Shown in pieces: positions 43,636-51,829 of a stretch of 64,000 nt of DNA. A program made the translations under genes and the position numbers. The stretch is from Parapedobacter defluvii (lineage in GTDB: Bacteria; Bacteroidota; Bacteroidia; Sphingobacteriales; Sphingobacteriaceae). Position 1 is the first letter of the stretch. Every line of letters starts with the position of its first letter. The stretch lies in contig NZ_BMIK01000001.1 in assembly GCF_014642075.1 (NCBI RefSeq), positions 558,001-622,000 of the forward strand, written 5' to 3'. The notes beneath the pieces were generated by a model. That model saw nothing but the letters and a program-made list of their open reading frames with translations, did not search any database and had not been told where the DNA came from.

Positions 43636-45924
43636 TTATTTTTTCTTGCGGACAAGGGGGACCCTGGATTGTACATCTACGACAGCAATCGTGACCATAT
43701 TGACAATTTCACGTACGGAACTATCCAGCTGAAGTACGTGTACCGGCTTGTTCATTCCCAGTAAAATAGGGCCCACCGCTTCTGCATTGCCGATTTCCTG
43801 AAGCAATTTATAGGCGATGTTGCCTGATTCGAGATTAGGAAATACCAACGTGTTGGCCGGACTTCCATTCAGCGAACTGAACGGAAAATTGGCAGCCAAT
43901 AGGTCACTGTTCATCGCGAAATTGGCTTGCATTTCTCCGTCCACAACCAGTTCCGGATGCCGTTCATGGAGCAGACGCACCGCTTCGCGTACTTTGTTCG
44001 GTACATCCCCATCGTTCGAGCCGAAATTCGAGTAGGACAGAAGCGCAATACGCGGCGTAATGTTCATTTTTTTTACGGCTTCGTGCAACAATAAGGTAAT
44101 GTCGACCAATTCTTCGGCTGTGGGATCGGCATTGACGGTAGTATCTCCGAAAAATACCGGTCCTTTGGATGTGAGCATCATGTACATGCCCGCAACGCGG
44201 CTGCCGGGTTGGGAGCCGATTACGTGCAGAGCGGGGCGGACCGTCGTGGCATAGTTTTTTGTCAGTCCTGAAATCAGTGTATCCGCCTCCCCAAATTGTA
44301 CCATGCTTGCTCCGAAATAATTCCGGTCTAACATTAGCTTTTGCGCATCCAGGTATGAAATACCCCGACGCTGTCTTTTGGTGTAAAGAAAATCGACGTA
44401 TTTGAGAAAGCGTGGATTTCCTTTTTCTTCCAGGGGGTCGATGATCTCCACATTATCCAATTCCAGCAGATTTTCATCGATGAGTTGTTGGATTTTCTTC
44501 CTATTTCCCAACAGGATGGGGATAGCGATGCCCTCCTCCTTTACAATTTGGGCGGCACGGAGTGTTTTATAGTTGTCGGCTTCGGCAAAAACTACCCGCT
44601 TGGGATCACGTCTGGCGGCTTCGGTAAGGTTCCGCATAATCCGGTCATCCTGTCCAAGCCGTTGACGCAGCTCTTCCGCATATTTATCCCAGTCGGTAAT
44701 TTCTTTCCGCGCAACACCCGAATCCATAGCAGCTTTGGCTACGGCCAGTGACACCTCGGTGATCAATCGTGGATCTGTGGGTTTTGGAATGATGTATTCC
44801 GGACCGAATTTTAGGTTGTGTGTGTCGTATGCTTGGTTAACCGCTTCGGGTACCGGCTTCTTGGCCAATTCGGCAAGTGCCTGGACCGCTGCAATCTTCA
44901 TTTCTTCGTTAATCATGGTTGCCCGCACATCCAGCGCACCGCGGAAGATATAGGGGAAGCCCAAGACATTATTTACCTGATTGGGATAGTCGGAACGCCC
45001 AGTAGCCATGATGACGTCTTTGCGTGTTTTTACCGCCAGTGGATAGGCAATTTCCGGGTTGGGATTTGCCATGGCAAATACAATCGGGTTTTTAGCCATG
45101 CTTTTCAGCATTTCCGGGGTAACTACATCCGCAATCGAAAGACCGATGAATACATCTGCGCCCTTTAGCGCTTCATCCAACGAGTCGATGGCCTGTGTGG
45201 TGGCAAATTCTGCCTTCGTGCCGTCAAGACCAGCACGGTCCTGGCGGATACAGCCTTTGCTGTCTAACATCACAATATTTTCCTTGCGTGCCCCCAGCGC
45301 GATATACATCCGTGTACAGGAAATGGCAGCTGCTCCTGCGCCGTTCACCACAATTTTTACCTTTTCGAGCTTCTTTTTCTGCAAGGCACAGGCATTGATG
45401 AGTGCTGCACCCGAAATGATGGCTGTTCCATGTTGGTCATCGTGCATAACGGGTATATTCAACTCTTCCTTAAGTCGCCGTTCAATTTCAAAGCATTCGG
45501 GCGCTTTGATATCTTCCAGGTTGACACCGCCGAAGGTAGGTTCCAAGCATTTAACGATACGGACAAACTCATCGACGTTTTTTGTGTTCAGCTCGATGTC
45601 AAACACATCGATGTCTGCGAATATTTTAAATAATAATCCCTTGCCTTCCATTACCGGTTTGCCCGCCTCGGGACCAATGTCTCCCAAACCTAATACAGCG
45701 GTACCGTTGCTGATAACTGCTATTAGATTGCCTTTTGCAGTATATTTATACACATCTTCTGTATGATCTGCAATCCGAAGGCATGGTTCTGCCACACCGG
45801 GCGAATAGGCTAATGATAGATCCCGTTGTGAGTGAGTGGGTTTCGTAGGGATGACAGCAATCTTACCCGGTCTTCCGTTGGCATGGTAGTCCAGTGCATC
45901 TTGCTTACGATTGGTTTTATTCAT
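43636..45924 (-). CDS. maeB: NADP-dependent malic enzyme with phosphotransacetylase-like C-terminal domain
   Basis: 762-residue MaeB-type malic enzyme converting malate to pyruvate, CO2 and NADPH. The malic N-terminal domain (about 1-160) has Y-S-P-G-V-A-E-P-C and the metal-site M-H-D-D-Q-H-G-T-A. The nucleotide domain (about 160-420) has N-G-A-G-A-A-A-I-S-C. The last 330 residues are a phosphate-acetyltransferase-like regulatory domain (V-V-F-A-E-A-D-N, S-N-F-G-S-N-D-G-D, V-D-G-E-M-Q). It lies between dacB and ruvA; a heptad array separates it from dacB. Confidence 0.95.
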   Translation of the reverse strand: MNKTNRKQDALDYHANGRPGKIAVIPTKPTHSQRDLSLAYSPGVAEPCLRIADHTEDVYKYTAKGNLIAVISNGTAVLGLGDIGPEAGKPVMEGKGLLFKIFADIDVFDIELNTKNVDEFVRIVKCLEPTFGGVNLEDIKAPECFEIERRLKEELNIPVMHDDQHGTAIISGAALINACALQKKKLEKVKIVVNGAGAAAISCTRMYIALGARKENIVMLDSKGCIRQDRAGLDGTKAEFATTQAIDSLDEALKGADVFIGLSIADVVTPEMLKSMAKNPIVFAMANPNPEIAYPLAVKTRKDVIMATGRSDYPNQVNNVLGFPYIFRGALDVRATMINEEMKIAAVQALAELAKKPVPEAVNQAYDTHNLKFGPEYIIPKPTDPRLITEVSLAVAKAAMDSGVARKEITDWDKYAEELRQRLGQDDRIMRNLTEAARRDPKRVVFAEADNYKTLRAAQIVKEEGIAIPILLGNRKKIQQLIDENLLELDNVEIIDPLEEKGNPRFLKYVDFLYTKRQRRGISYLDAQKLMLDRNYFGASMVQFGEADTLISGLTKNYATTVRPALHVIGSQPGSRVAGMYMMLTSKGPVFFGDTTVNADPTAEELVDITLLLHEAVKKMNITPRIALLSYSNFGSNDGDVPNKVREAVRLLHERHPELVVDGEMQANFAMNSDLLAANFPFSSLNGSPANTLVFPNLESGNIAYKLLQEIGNAEAVGPILLGMNKPVHVLQLDSSVREIVNMVTIAVVDVQSRVPLVRKKK

Positions 45925-45974
45925 GATTCATTTGGTTTCTGCAGCCGCAATCCGGTGCAAAGGTAGGGTTTTTT

Positions 45975-46002
45975 TAGGTACTTCTAATCTCTAACCTCGT
46001 AC
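45975..46002 (-). repeat. four-unit heptanucleotide array between dacB-type gene and maeB
   Basis: On the plus strand: TAGGTAC, TTCTAAT, CTCTAAC, CTCGTAC. The last unit abuts the stop codon at 46003. CTCGTAC is identical to a unit of the phoH-purC array, and TTCTAAT/CTCTAAC differ by one base from its TTCTAAC. The remaining 50 nt to the maeB start show no repeat. Confidence 0.75.
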
Positions 46003-47418
46003 CTATTTCAGCGTATCCAGCAACCTGAACATCCGTTGCCGCATGGGTGTTGCTGTACCTTGATAATTATTGACCAGTAAGGCAAAGACAAGCGGAGTAC
46101 CTTCTTTACTGGTTTGATAACCTACATAACCCAACACACCACCTATGGTGCCACTTTTCATTTTCATGCCATTGTACACGGGAAGACTCTCGAAAAAGCT
46201 GGCAAACCAAGGTTCCTTTTTTGCAGCCAGGAGAATATGGGCCAGTACATGGGTTGTTACCCTATTTTCAGGAGAGAGACCGCTGCCATCCAGCATACGC
46301 AGTTCTCCCTCGGGGATACCGGTTTTATCGGTCCAGAACTTTTGGAGCAGTTCTGTCGCATCGCGTGTATCGGTTTTTCCGGCGAGCCGGTATGCAATGG
46401 CTTTCAGTAAGGCTTCACCATATAAGTTGATACTTTTCTGATTAAACCAATAAATTAACTCGCCGAGTGCAGGGGAATGATGTGTATAAAGGATTTTGCC
46501 ACCGCTGGGCACCTCACCTCCCGCGAGGAGCAGCAGATGGGCGGTAGTGGGCATATTTGTCTGTTCAATGGCTGCGGAGTCTAACGCATGGTGCAACTGA
46601 TAGGCAGCGTCGTAGGCGCCGTCTGGCACAGAAAGGTAAACTGTCTTCTTCAGGTCGAGGCCATAGGTGCCACGCAGGTAGATGCGTGATGAGTAAGGAG
46701 CACTGAATGCATATACCCGGTCACCCGTACCGCGCTCACCGGTTAATGTTTCGTTCACCAACTGCAGGTAACTTACATCGCTGGTGGTATGGGCAATTTG
46801 TGTGGCTGTACCGGCACTACGGCCAGCCTGGAAATTCACACCTACTGAATTTTCACGCCAATTGAGGGCAGACACACCCGCACCGTAATAATTACCCATG
46901 TCTTGCCAGGTCCATCCCCCCGGTGCCGTTTGCCCATGATACAGGCGATCATCTGCTAGGATTCTGCCGTCCACTTTACGGATGCCCGCAGCCTGGATGG
47001 CTTTCACCCATGCCGATAGAAGGATGGTATCTGCCGTCTGCGGAAAACGGTCGCTACCCAGGGAAGGATCTCCCGTTCCATGGATGACGATATCGCCCTT
47101 CAGCGTACCCGAATCATCAATCTGACCCGTATAGGAAAGTGTGGTTTCGAATGTATAATCGGCCCCCAATACCTGATAAGCCGCCGCAGCGGTAACTGTT
47201 TTGAGTGTAGAGGCGGGTGCCATGCCGAGTTTCTCGTTTTTTGCAAAAACTACCTGGCCCGTTCCGGCATTAAGGACAATGAGTGAAGCCATTCCATTGG
47301 CAAGGCTCTCATGCGTTTCAAAAGCCCGGAACGCCGTGGCAATCTTTTGTGCTAAGGGTTGGGCAGTTAGGTGATGGGTGAGAAAAAAGAATAGTAAAAA
47401 AGATAATGACTTCTGCAT
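46003..47418 (-). CDS. dacB: D-alanyl-D-alanine carboxypeptidase/endopeptidase (PBP4, DacB type)
   Basis: Class C low-molecular-weight penicillin-binding protein trimming peptidoglycan in the periplasm. A signal peptide (F-L-L-F-F-F-L-T-H-H-L-T-A) is followed by the S-x-x-K active site P-A-S-T-L-K, S-x-N in V-S-A-L-N-W-R-E-N and the K-S-G motif in M-K-S-G-T-I-G-G. The open frame begins at 47451, but the ATG at 47418 (M-Q-K-S-L) directly precedes the signal peptide, giving 471 residues. Confidence 0.93.
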   Translation of the reverse strand: MQKSLSFLLFFFLTHHLTAQPLAQKIATAFRAFETHESLANGMASLIVLNAGTGQVVFAKNEKLGMAPASTLKTVTAAAAYQVLGADYTFETTLSYTGQIDDSGTLKGDIVIHGTGDPSLGSDRFPQTADTILLSAWVKAIQAAGIRKVDGRILADDRLYHGQTAPGGWTWQDMGNYYGAGVSALNWRENSVGVNFQAGRSAGTATQIAHTTSDVSYLQLVNETLTGERGTGDRVYAFSAPYSSRIYLRGTYGLDLKKTVYLSVPDGAYDAAYQLHHALDSAAIEQTNMPTTAHLLLLAGGEVPSGGKILYTHHSPALGELIYWFNQKSINLYGEALLKAIAYRLAGKTDTRDATELLQKFWTDKTGIPEGELRMLDGSGLSPENRVTTHVLAHILLAAKKEPWFASFFESLPVYNGMKMKSGTIGGVLGYVGYQTSKEGTPLVFALLVNNYQGTATPMRQRMFRLLDTLK

Positions 47419-47464
47419 CTCGTAACTGTTTTCTGAAGCGAAGGTAACCAAAGTTGCCGAAACA

Positions 47465-47472
47465 CAAAGATA
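47465..47472 (-). promoter_or_regulatory. candidate -7 element for dacB
   Basis: On the minus strand TATCTTTG matches TAnnTTTG and would start transcription about 40 nt before the dacB ATG. The -33 TTG is poorly placed. The divergent GH3-type gene starts at 47535. Confidence 0.35.
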
Positions 47473-47534
47473 TGAGCAATAACCAACAAAAATGTAACTG
47501 TACTGTTGTCTTACAATAAGCAGGAAAGACAGCT

Positions 47535-49061
47535 ATGGCCATCATCGGTGAACTCATCAAACGGACAATTGACGTAACAGGATATATCAGCGGCGACCCC
47601 TCACCGGTAAAAGCCCAAATGAAGGTCTTGCGCGATTTGTTGGAAAAAGCTAAGTATACCGCATTTGGAAAGAAATATCACTTTGAAGCTATGCTATCTG
47701 AAGCGGATCCGATACCAGCCTTCCAGCAAGCGGTGCCTGTGTATGATTACGATACCTTGTATGCGGAATGGTGGCATTACCTGCATGAGGGCCATCAAAA
47801 CGTAACCTGGCCGGGAGGGCAGCGTTATTTTGCATTGAGCAGCGGTACCACGACCAACAGTAAGGCAATTCCCGTTACAGATGATATGCTGGACGCCATT
47901 AAGCGGTCAGGTATCCAACAGATTATGAGTCTTAGAAATTTCGACCTACCAGGCGATTTTTTTGAAAAACAGATCATGATGCTCGGCAGCAGTACGGCAT
48001 TGACACCCAACGGCGAGTTTCTGCAGGGAGAGATCAGTGGTATCAGTGCTGCGAATATACCCTTGTGGTTCAGGCGCTTTTATAAGCCTGGCGCTCGGAT
48101 TGCGGCTACTCCCTCCTGGGAAGAACGGGTACGTAAGATTGCCAAGTACGCGCCGAGATGGGACATCGGCAGCATGACCGGTATTCCTTCCTGGTCTGAG
48201 TTGTTGCTCAAAGAAATCATCCGCTACAACAAAGCAGATACCATACACGATATCTGGCCCAACCTGCAGGTGTATACATCGGGTGGTGTGGCATTTGAAC
48301 CCTATAAAAAGAGCTTTGAAACATTGCTTGCCAAGCCGCTGATCTATATGGATACTTACCTTGCTTCCGAAGGGTATTTGGCCACACAGAAAAGGCCGGA
48401 CACGCAGTCCATGGCTTTGATCGTAGACAACGGGGTGTTCTTTGAATTTGTTCCCTTTACGGAAGAAAATATGGACGAACACGGATGTGTCAGACAAGAT
48501 GCCCAGGTATTGACCCTGGAGGATGTGCAACCCAATGTGCAGTATGTACTGCTGATTTCAACCGTGGCAGGGGCGTGGCGCTATATGATAGGTGATACGG
48601 TCATGATTACCGACATAGAAAGAGCGGAGATTATTATCACGGGTAGGACAAAGCATTTCCTGAATGTAGTAGGCGAACAACTTTCGGTACACCAAATGAA
48701 TGCGGCCATGAAGAAACTCGCCGAGCAATTTGACGCAGAGGTGCTGGAATTTACCGTTGCCGCTGTCCGCAGGGGGCAAGATTACATTAACAAATGGTAT
48801 CTGGGTACCGACAAAGTGCTGGATGCGGCAGCTGCCACCTCATTTTTAGATCGCGAATTGGCTGAGCTTAATAAAAACTACAAAGTGGCCCGTAACAAGG
48901 CGCTCAAAGATGTAGCTGTGGAAATCGTGCCCGTGGATCACTTTTATCAATGGAGCAAGGCAACCAAAAAAATGGGTGGGCAGACCAAAATACCCCGCGT
49001 TATGAAAGAAGAAGATTTCAGGGAATTTGAAAATTTTCTAGCAAAGCTAACGCATCGTTAA
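47535..49061 (+). CDS. GH3 auxin-responsive-promoter family protein (acyl-adenylate-forming)
   Basis: 508 residues of the GH3 superfamily, whose plant members adenylate acidic hormones and join them to amino acids. The bacterial role is unknown. The ATP-binding motif is L-S-S-G-T-T-T-N-S-K. Further family blocks are Y-T-S-G-G-V-A-F-E-P-Y, Y-M-D-T-Y-L-A-S-E-G-Y, Y-R-Y-M-like W-R-Y-M-I-G-D-T-V and T-K-H-F-L-N-V-V-G-E-Q-L. An AGGAAAGA stretch precedes the ATG. It diverges from dacB, and its 3' end overlaps a convergent peptidase gene by four bases. Confidence 0.88.
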   Translation: MAIIGELIKRTIDVTGYISGDPSPVKAQMKVLRDLLEKAKYTAFGKKYHFEAMLSEADPIPAFQQAVPVYDYDTLYAEWWHYLHEGHQNVTWPGGQRYFALSSGTTTNSKAIPVTDDMLDAIKRSGIQQIMSLRNFDLPGDFFEKQIMMLGSSTALTPNGEFLQGEISGISAANIPLWFRRFYKPGARIAATPSWEERVRKIAKYAPRWDIGSMTGIPSWSELLLKEIIRYNKADTIHDIWPNLQVYTSGGVAFEPYKKSFETLLAKPLIYMDTYLASEGYLATQKRPDTQSMALIVDNGVFFEFVPFTEENMDEHGCVRQDAQVLTLEDVQPNVQYVLLISTVAGAWRYMIGDTVMITDIERAEIIITGRTKHFLNVVGEQLSVHQMNAAMKKLAEQFDAEVLEFTVAAVRRGQDYINKWYLGTDKVLDAAAATSFLDRELAELNKNYKVARNKALKDVAVEIVPVDHFYQWSKATKKMGGQTKIPRVMKEEDFREFENFLAKLTHR

Positions 49062-49726
49062 TGCTTCGATTCCGTTTCGGCTTCGCGTAGCACTTCTTCT
49101 TCTTCGGCCAGTATCTTCTCTTTTTCACGATCGTCCTCGTTTTCTAACTCCGACACCAGTTCAACGATGTCATCGGGAGATAAGTATAAGGCTGCAATTT
49201 TATCTTTATAGGCCTGCGGTAATTCCGTATGATCCAAAATGAATGATTTCGTGGCGAGTAAGTAGGGGCCCATGCCGTGGTTGACTGCAAAGGAGTCAGC
49301 AACGCGTTCGGCTTTGCGGATGTACTTTTTTGATAACCAATAGGAAATCCCAAACCCCATCAGTTCCCAGGTACTCTTACTTTCATAATCCATAATATGC
49401 CCCAGTTCGTGACCTATCCAGCCAATCATCACGCTATCGGGCACCTGCCGGATGGCTTCAAAGCTGTGTTCGAGTTTAAAAACGGGATTGATCAAAATCT
49501 CATAGACACGTTTTTCCCGCTTTTTAAACAGGGAGCCAACTACGGGGCGTGCCGCCATTACTGAACCTTTTAGTTTTTGCGTGAATGTAAAGCGGATGTT
49601 GGTATCTTTCAGTTCGGGGTAATGGGACAGGGCTGTCAACACCTGTTGTTCGATGACTGCCGGAATCGTCTTGTTGCATTTGTACGTGAAAAGTTCTGAA
49701 AATAGCGCTAAGCACAGTAAACCCAT
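49058..49726 (-). CDS. membrane-associated zinc metallopeptidase-like protein
   Basis: 222 residues with an N-terminal hydrophobic segment (L-L-C-L-A-L-F-S-E-L-F). The zinc-peptidase motif is H-E-L-G-H (I-G-H-E-L-G-H-I-M-D), with a likely third ligand Glu in K-A-E-R-V-A-D-S-F-A, the M48-like arrangement. The C-terminal 40 residues are a strongly acidic, helix-forming tail (E-L-E-N-E-D-D-R-E-K, E-E-E-E-V-L-R). No substrate is known. It overlaps the GH3-type gene tail to tail and diverges from pepP. Confidence 0.78.
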   Translation of the reverse strand: MGLLCLALFSELFTYKCNKTIPAVIEQQVLTALSHYPELKDTNIRFTFTQKLKGSVMAARPVVGSLFKKREKRVYEILINPVFKLEHSFEAIRQVPDSVMIGWIGHELGHIMDYESKSTWELMGFGISYWLSKKYIRKAERVADSFAVNHGMGPYLLATKSFILDHTELPQAYKDKIAALYLSPDDIVELVSELENEDDREKEKILAEEEEVLREAETESKH

Positions 49727-49836
49727 ATTGCTAATATAACACTTGCTTTATACAAATGTTTCAGTCATGACGTAACAATTCCATGGTATCAAATCCGCTA
49801 CATTTCTTAACTTGCACCCATCAAAGGAAAACGGAG

Positions 49837-51615
49837 ATGACACATGAAGAAAAGCTGGCCGCTATCCGCGGCCTGATGAAACAGCAACGTATTGACGCAT
49901 ATATCATTCCTTCATCAGACCCACATATCAGTGAGTATTTGCCTGACCGTTACAAATGTGTGGCTTGGGCTTCGGGATTTACCGGATCCGCCGGCACATT
50001 AGCCATTACCGAGGATTTTGCAGGGCTATGGACAGATTCACGGTATTTCGTGCAGGCCACCGAGCAATTGGATGGAAGCGGATATGCGCTGGTAAAGCTG
50101 CAGGTGCAACACGCACCGGAGTATGCCGACTGGCTCGCCGAAAATCTACCGGAAAATGCAGTGGTCGCTTTTGATGGAGAACTGACATCGGTAGCATTGG
50201 CAAACGCGCTGGCCAACAAACTGAGACCATTGGGTATAGAAGTGCGCGGAACTGTGGATTTGCTTACTCAACTGTGGCATAATCGCCCCATATTGCCCAC
50301 CGCGCCGGCCTATGTGTTGGAAGAAGCAATCACGGGGGAGACCACCGGCCTCAAGCTTCGGCGGCTGCGCGACGAGATGAAACGGAACCGCATAAATGCT
50401 CATTTTATTTCTTCATTGGATGACCTGGCGTGGCTATTCAATATTCGGGGAAGTGATGTGGCCTGCAATCCGGTGGTATTGGGATTCGGACTGATTACCG
50501 CCACGAAAGCAACCCTGTTTATTGACCGGCAAAAGCTGCAACGGGAAGACGTTGTTCAGTTAAATGAAGCCGGTGTCGATTTAGCCGACTATGCCGACGC
50601 GGAAAGCGCATTGAAGCAGCAGAATGGAGTTTCTTCCATGCTTATCGATCCAAAACGTACGTGTTTTGCCCGTTACGATGCCATACCAGACTCAATTTCT
50701 ATCCTTGAGCAAACCAACCCGACCACCTATTTTAAGGCGGTCAAAAATCGGGTGGAAATAGACCATACGCGGAATACCATGGTAAAAGACGGTGTGGCAT
50801 TGACCAAATTTTTTAAGTGGTTGGAAGAAACCGTTGGGAAGGAGCCCATTGCCGAAATTTCGTTGGCGGAGCGGCTATTCCAGTTCCGCGCCGAACAAGC
50901 GGACTTTGTAGGCGAGAGCTTTGATACCATTGCAGCCTATAAGGTACATGGTGCATTGCCCCATTATAAGGCTACACCGGTTAGCAGCAGCACATTGCAA
51001 CCCGATGGACTGCTATTGGTGGATTCAGGAGGACAGTATCGTACAGGCACCACAGACATCACACGTGTAATATCGTTGGGGCAAATAACGGATCCACAAC
51101 GGACGGATTATACCTTGGTGCTCAGGGGAATGATCGAAGGAAGTACCGCTATTTTTCCCAAGGGTACGCGCGGATATCAGGTGGATGCGATTACCCGTAA
51201 ACCCCTGTGGGATCACCTGCGTAACTACGGGCACGGTACGGGGCACGGGGTCGGCTTCTTTCTGAATGTACACGAAGGGCCGCATGTATTTAATACCGCT
51301 GCGGTGGATATACCGATCGCATCGGGTATGATTACTTCAATTGAACCGGGATTGTATCGTGAAGGGAATTATGGTATCCGTATTGAAAACCTTGTCTTAG
51401 CCGTCGATAACGAACAGACTGCGTTCGGTCCGTTCTTATCCTTTGAGACGCTAACCTTATGTTATATTGATACGGATTTAGTGGATAAAACATTACTGGA
51501 TACCAAACACATTGACTGGTTGAATCAATATCATGCAACCGTGTACCAAAGACTGGCACCACATTTGAATAAAGAAGAACAAAACTGGTTGGCAGAAAAG
51601 ACGAAAGCGATATAA
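49837..51615 (+). CDS. Xaa-Pro aminopeptidase (aminopeptidase P family, M24B)
   Basis: 592 residues, three-domain aminopeptidase P removing N-terminal residues ahead of proline. Two creatinase-type N-terminal domains (Y-I-I-P-S-S-D-P-H, then A-W-L-F-N-I-R-G-S-D) precede the M24 domain. Its dinuclear metal ligands are in V-D-S-G-G-Q-Y, T-T-D-I-T-R, G-H-G-T-G-H-G-V-G, S-I-E-P-G-L-Y and G-I-R-I-E-N. The open frame starts at 49783; the ATG at 49837 (M-T-H-E-E-K), with AAGGAAAA upstream, is preferred. Confidence 0.92.
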   Translation: MTHEEKLAAIRGLMKQQRIDAYIIPSSDPHISEYLPDRYKCVAWASGFTGSAGTLAITEDFAGLWTDSRYFVQATEQLDGSGYALVKLQVQHAPEYADWLAENLPENAVVAFDGELTSVALANALANKLRPLGIEVRGTVDLLTQLWHNRPILPTAPAYVLEEAITGETTGLKLRRLRDEMKRNRINAHFISSLDDLAWLFNIRGSDVACNPVVLGFGLITATKATLFIDRQKLQREDVVQLNEAGVDLADYADAESALKQQNGVSSMLIDPKRTCFARYDAIPDSISILEQTNPTTYFKAVKNRVEIDHTRNTMVKDGVALTKFFKWLEETVGKEPIAEISLAERLFQFRAEQADFVGESFDTIAAYKVHGALPHYKATPVSSSTLQPDGLLLVDSGGQYRTGTTDITRVISLGQITDPQRTDYTLVLRGMIEGSTAIFPKGTRGYQVDAITRKPLWDHLRNYGHGTGHGVGFFLNVHEGPHVFNTAAVDIPIASGMITSIEPGLYREGNYGIRIENLVLAVDNEQTAFGPFLSFETLTLCYIDTDLVDKTLLDTKHIDWLNQYHATVYQRLAPHLNKEEQNWLAEKTKAI

Positions 51616-51632
51616 ATTTGACTACATAGAAG

Positions 51633-51659
51633 CGCCGATTGCCGGGGAGGCAACCGGCG
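51633..51659 (+). terminator. stem-loop after the aminopeptidase P gene
   Basis: CGCCGATTGCC and GGCAACCGGCG pair with a single mismatch around a 5-nt loop (GGGGA), 17 nt after the stop. A short pyrimidine stretch follows. The next 170 nt up to the hexosaminidase stop are AT-rich, with one 16-nt inverted repeat AAGTTTG-TG-CAAACTT (51769-51784) and nothing else notable. Confidence 0.55.
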
Positions 51660-51829
51660 TCTTCCTACCTAATTAAAACAAACCAAAATCGTTATCTCGT
51701 GGCATGCCATACAATATGGTGCTTTTTCCGCTGAATTTTCAGTAAAAAAACCTCTTGCTAAAGGGTCGAAGTTTGTGCAAACTTACAATTTATAGATGAA
51801 TTGTGAGCGTTAAAAAATGTTAAAAAAAA

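Noticed and set aside
45059-45766. 235-residue plus-strand open frame inside maeB
   Set aside because: Antisense to the conserved malic-enzyme nucleotide domain; Ser/Ala/Ile-rich shadow composition.
47946-48530. 194-residue minus-strand open frame inside the GH3-type gene
   Set aside because: Antisense to conserved GH3 blocks with no start signal or motif.
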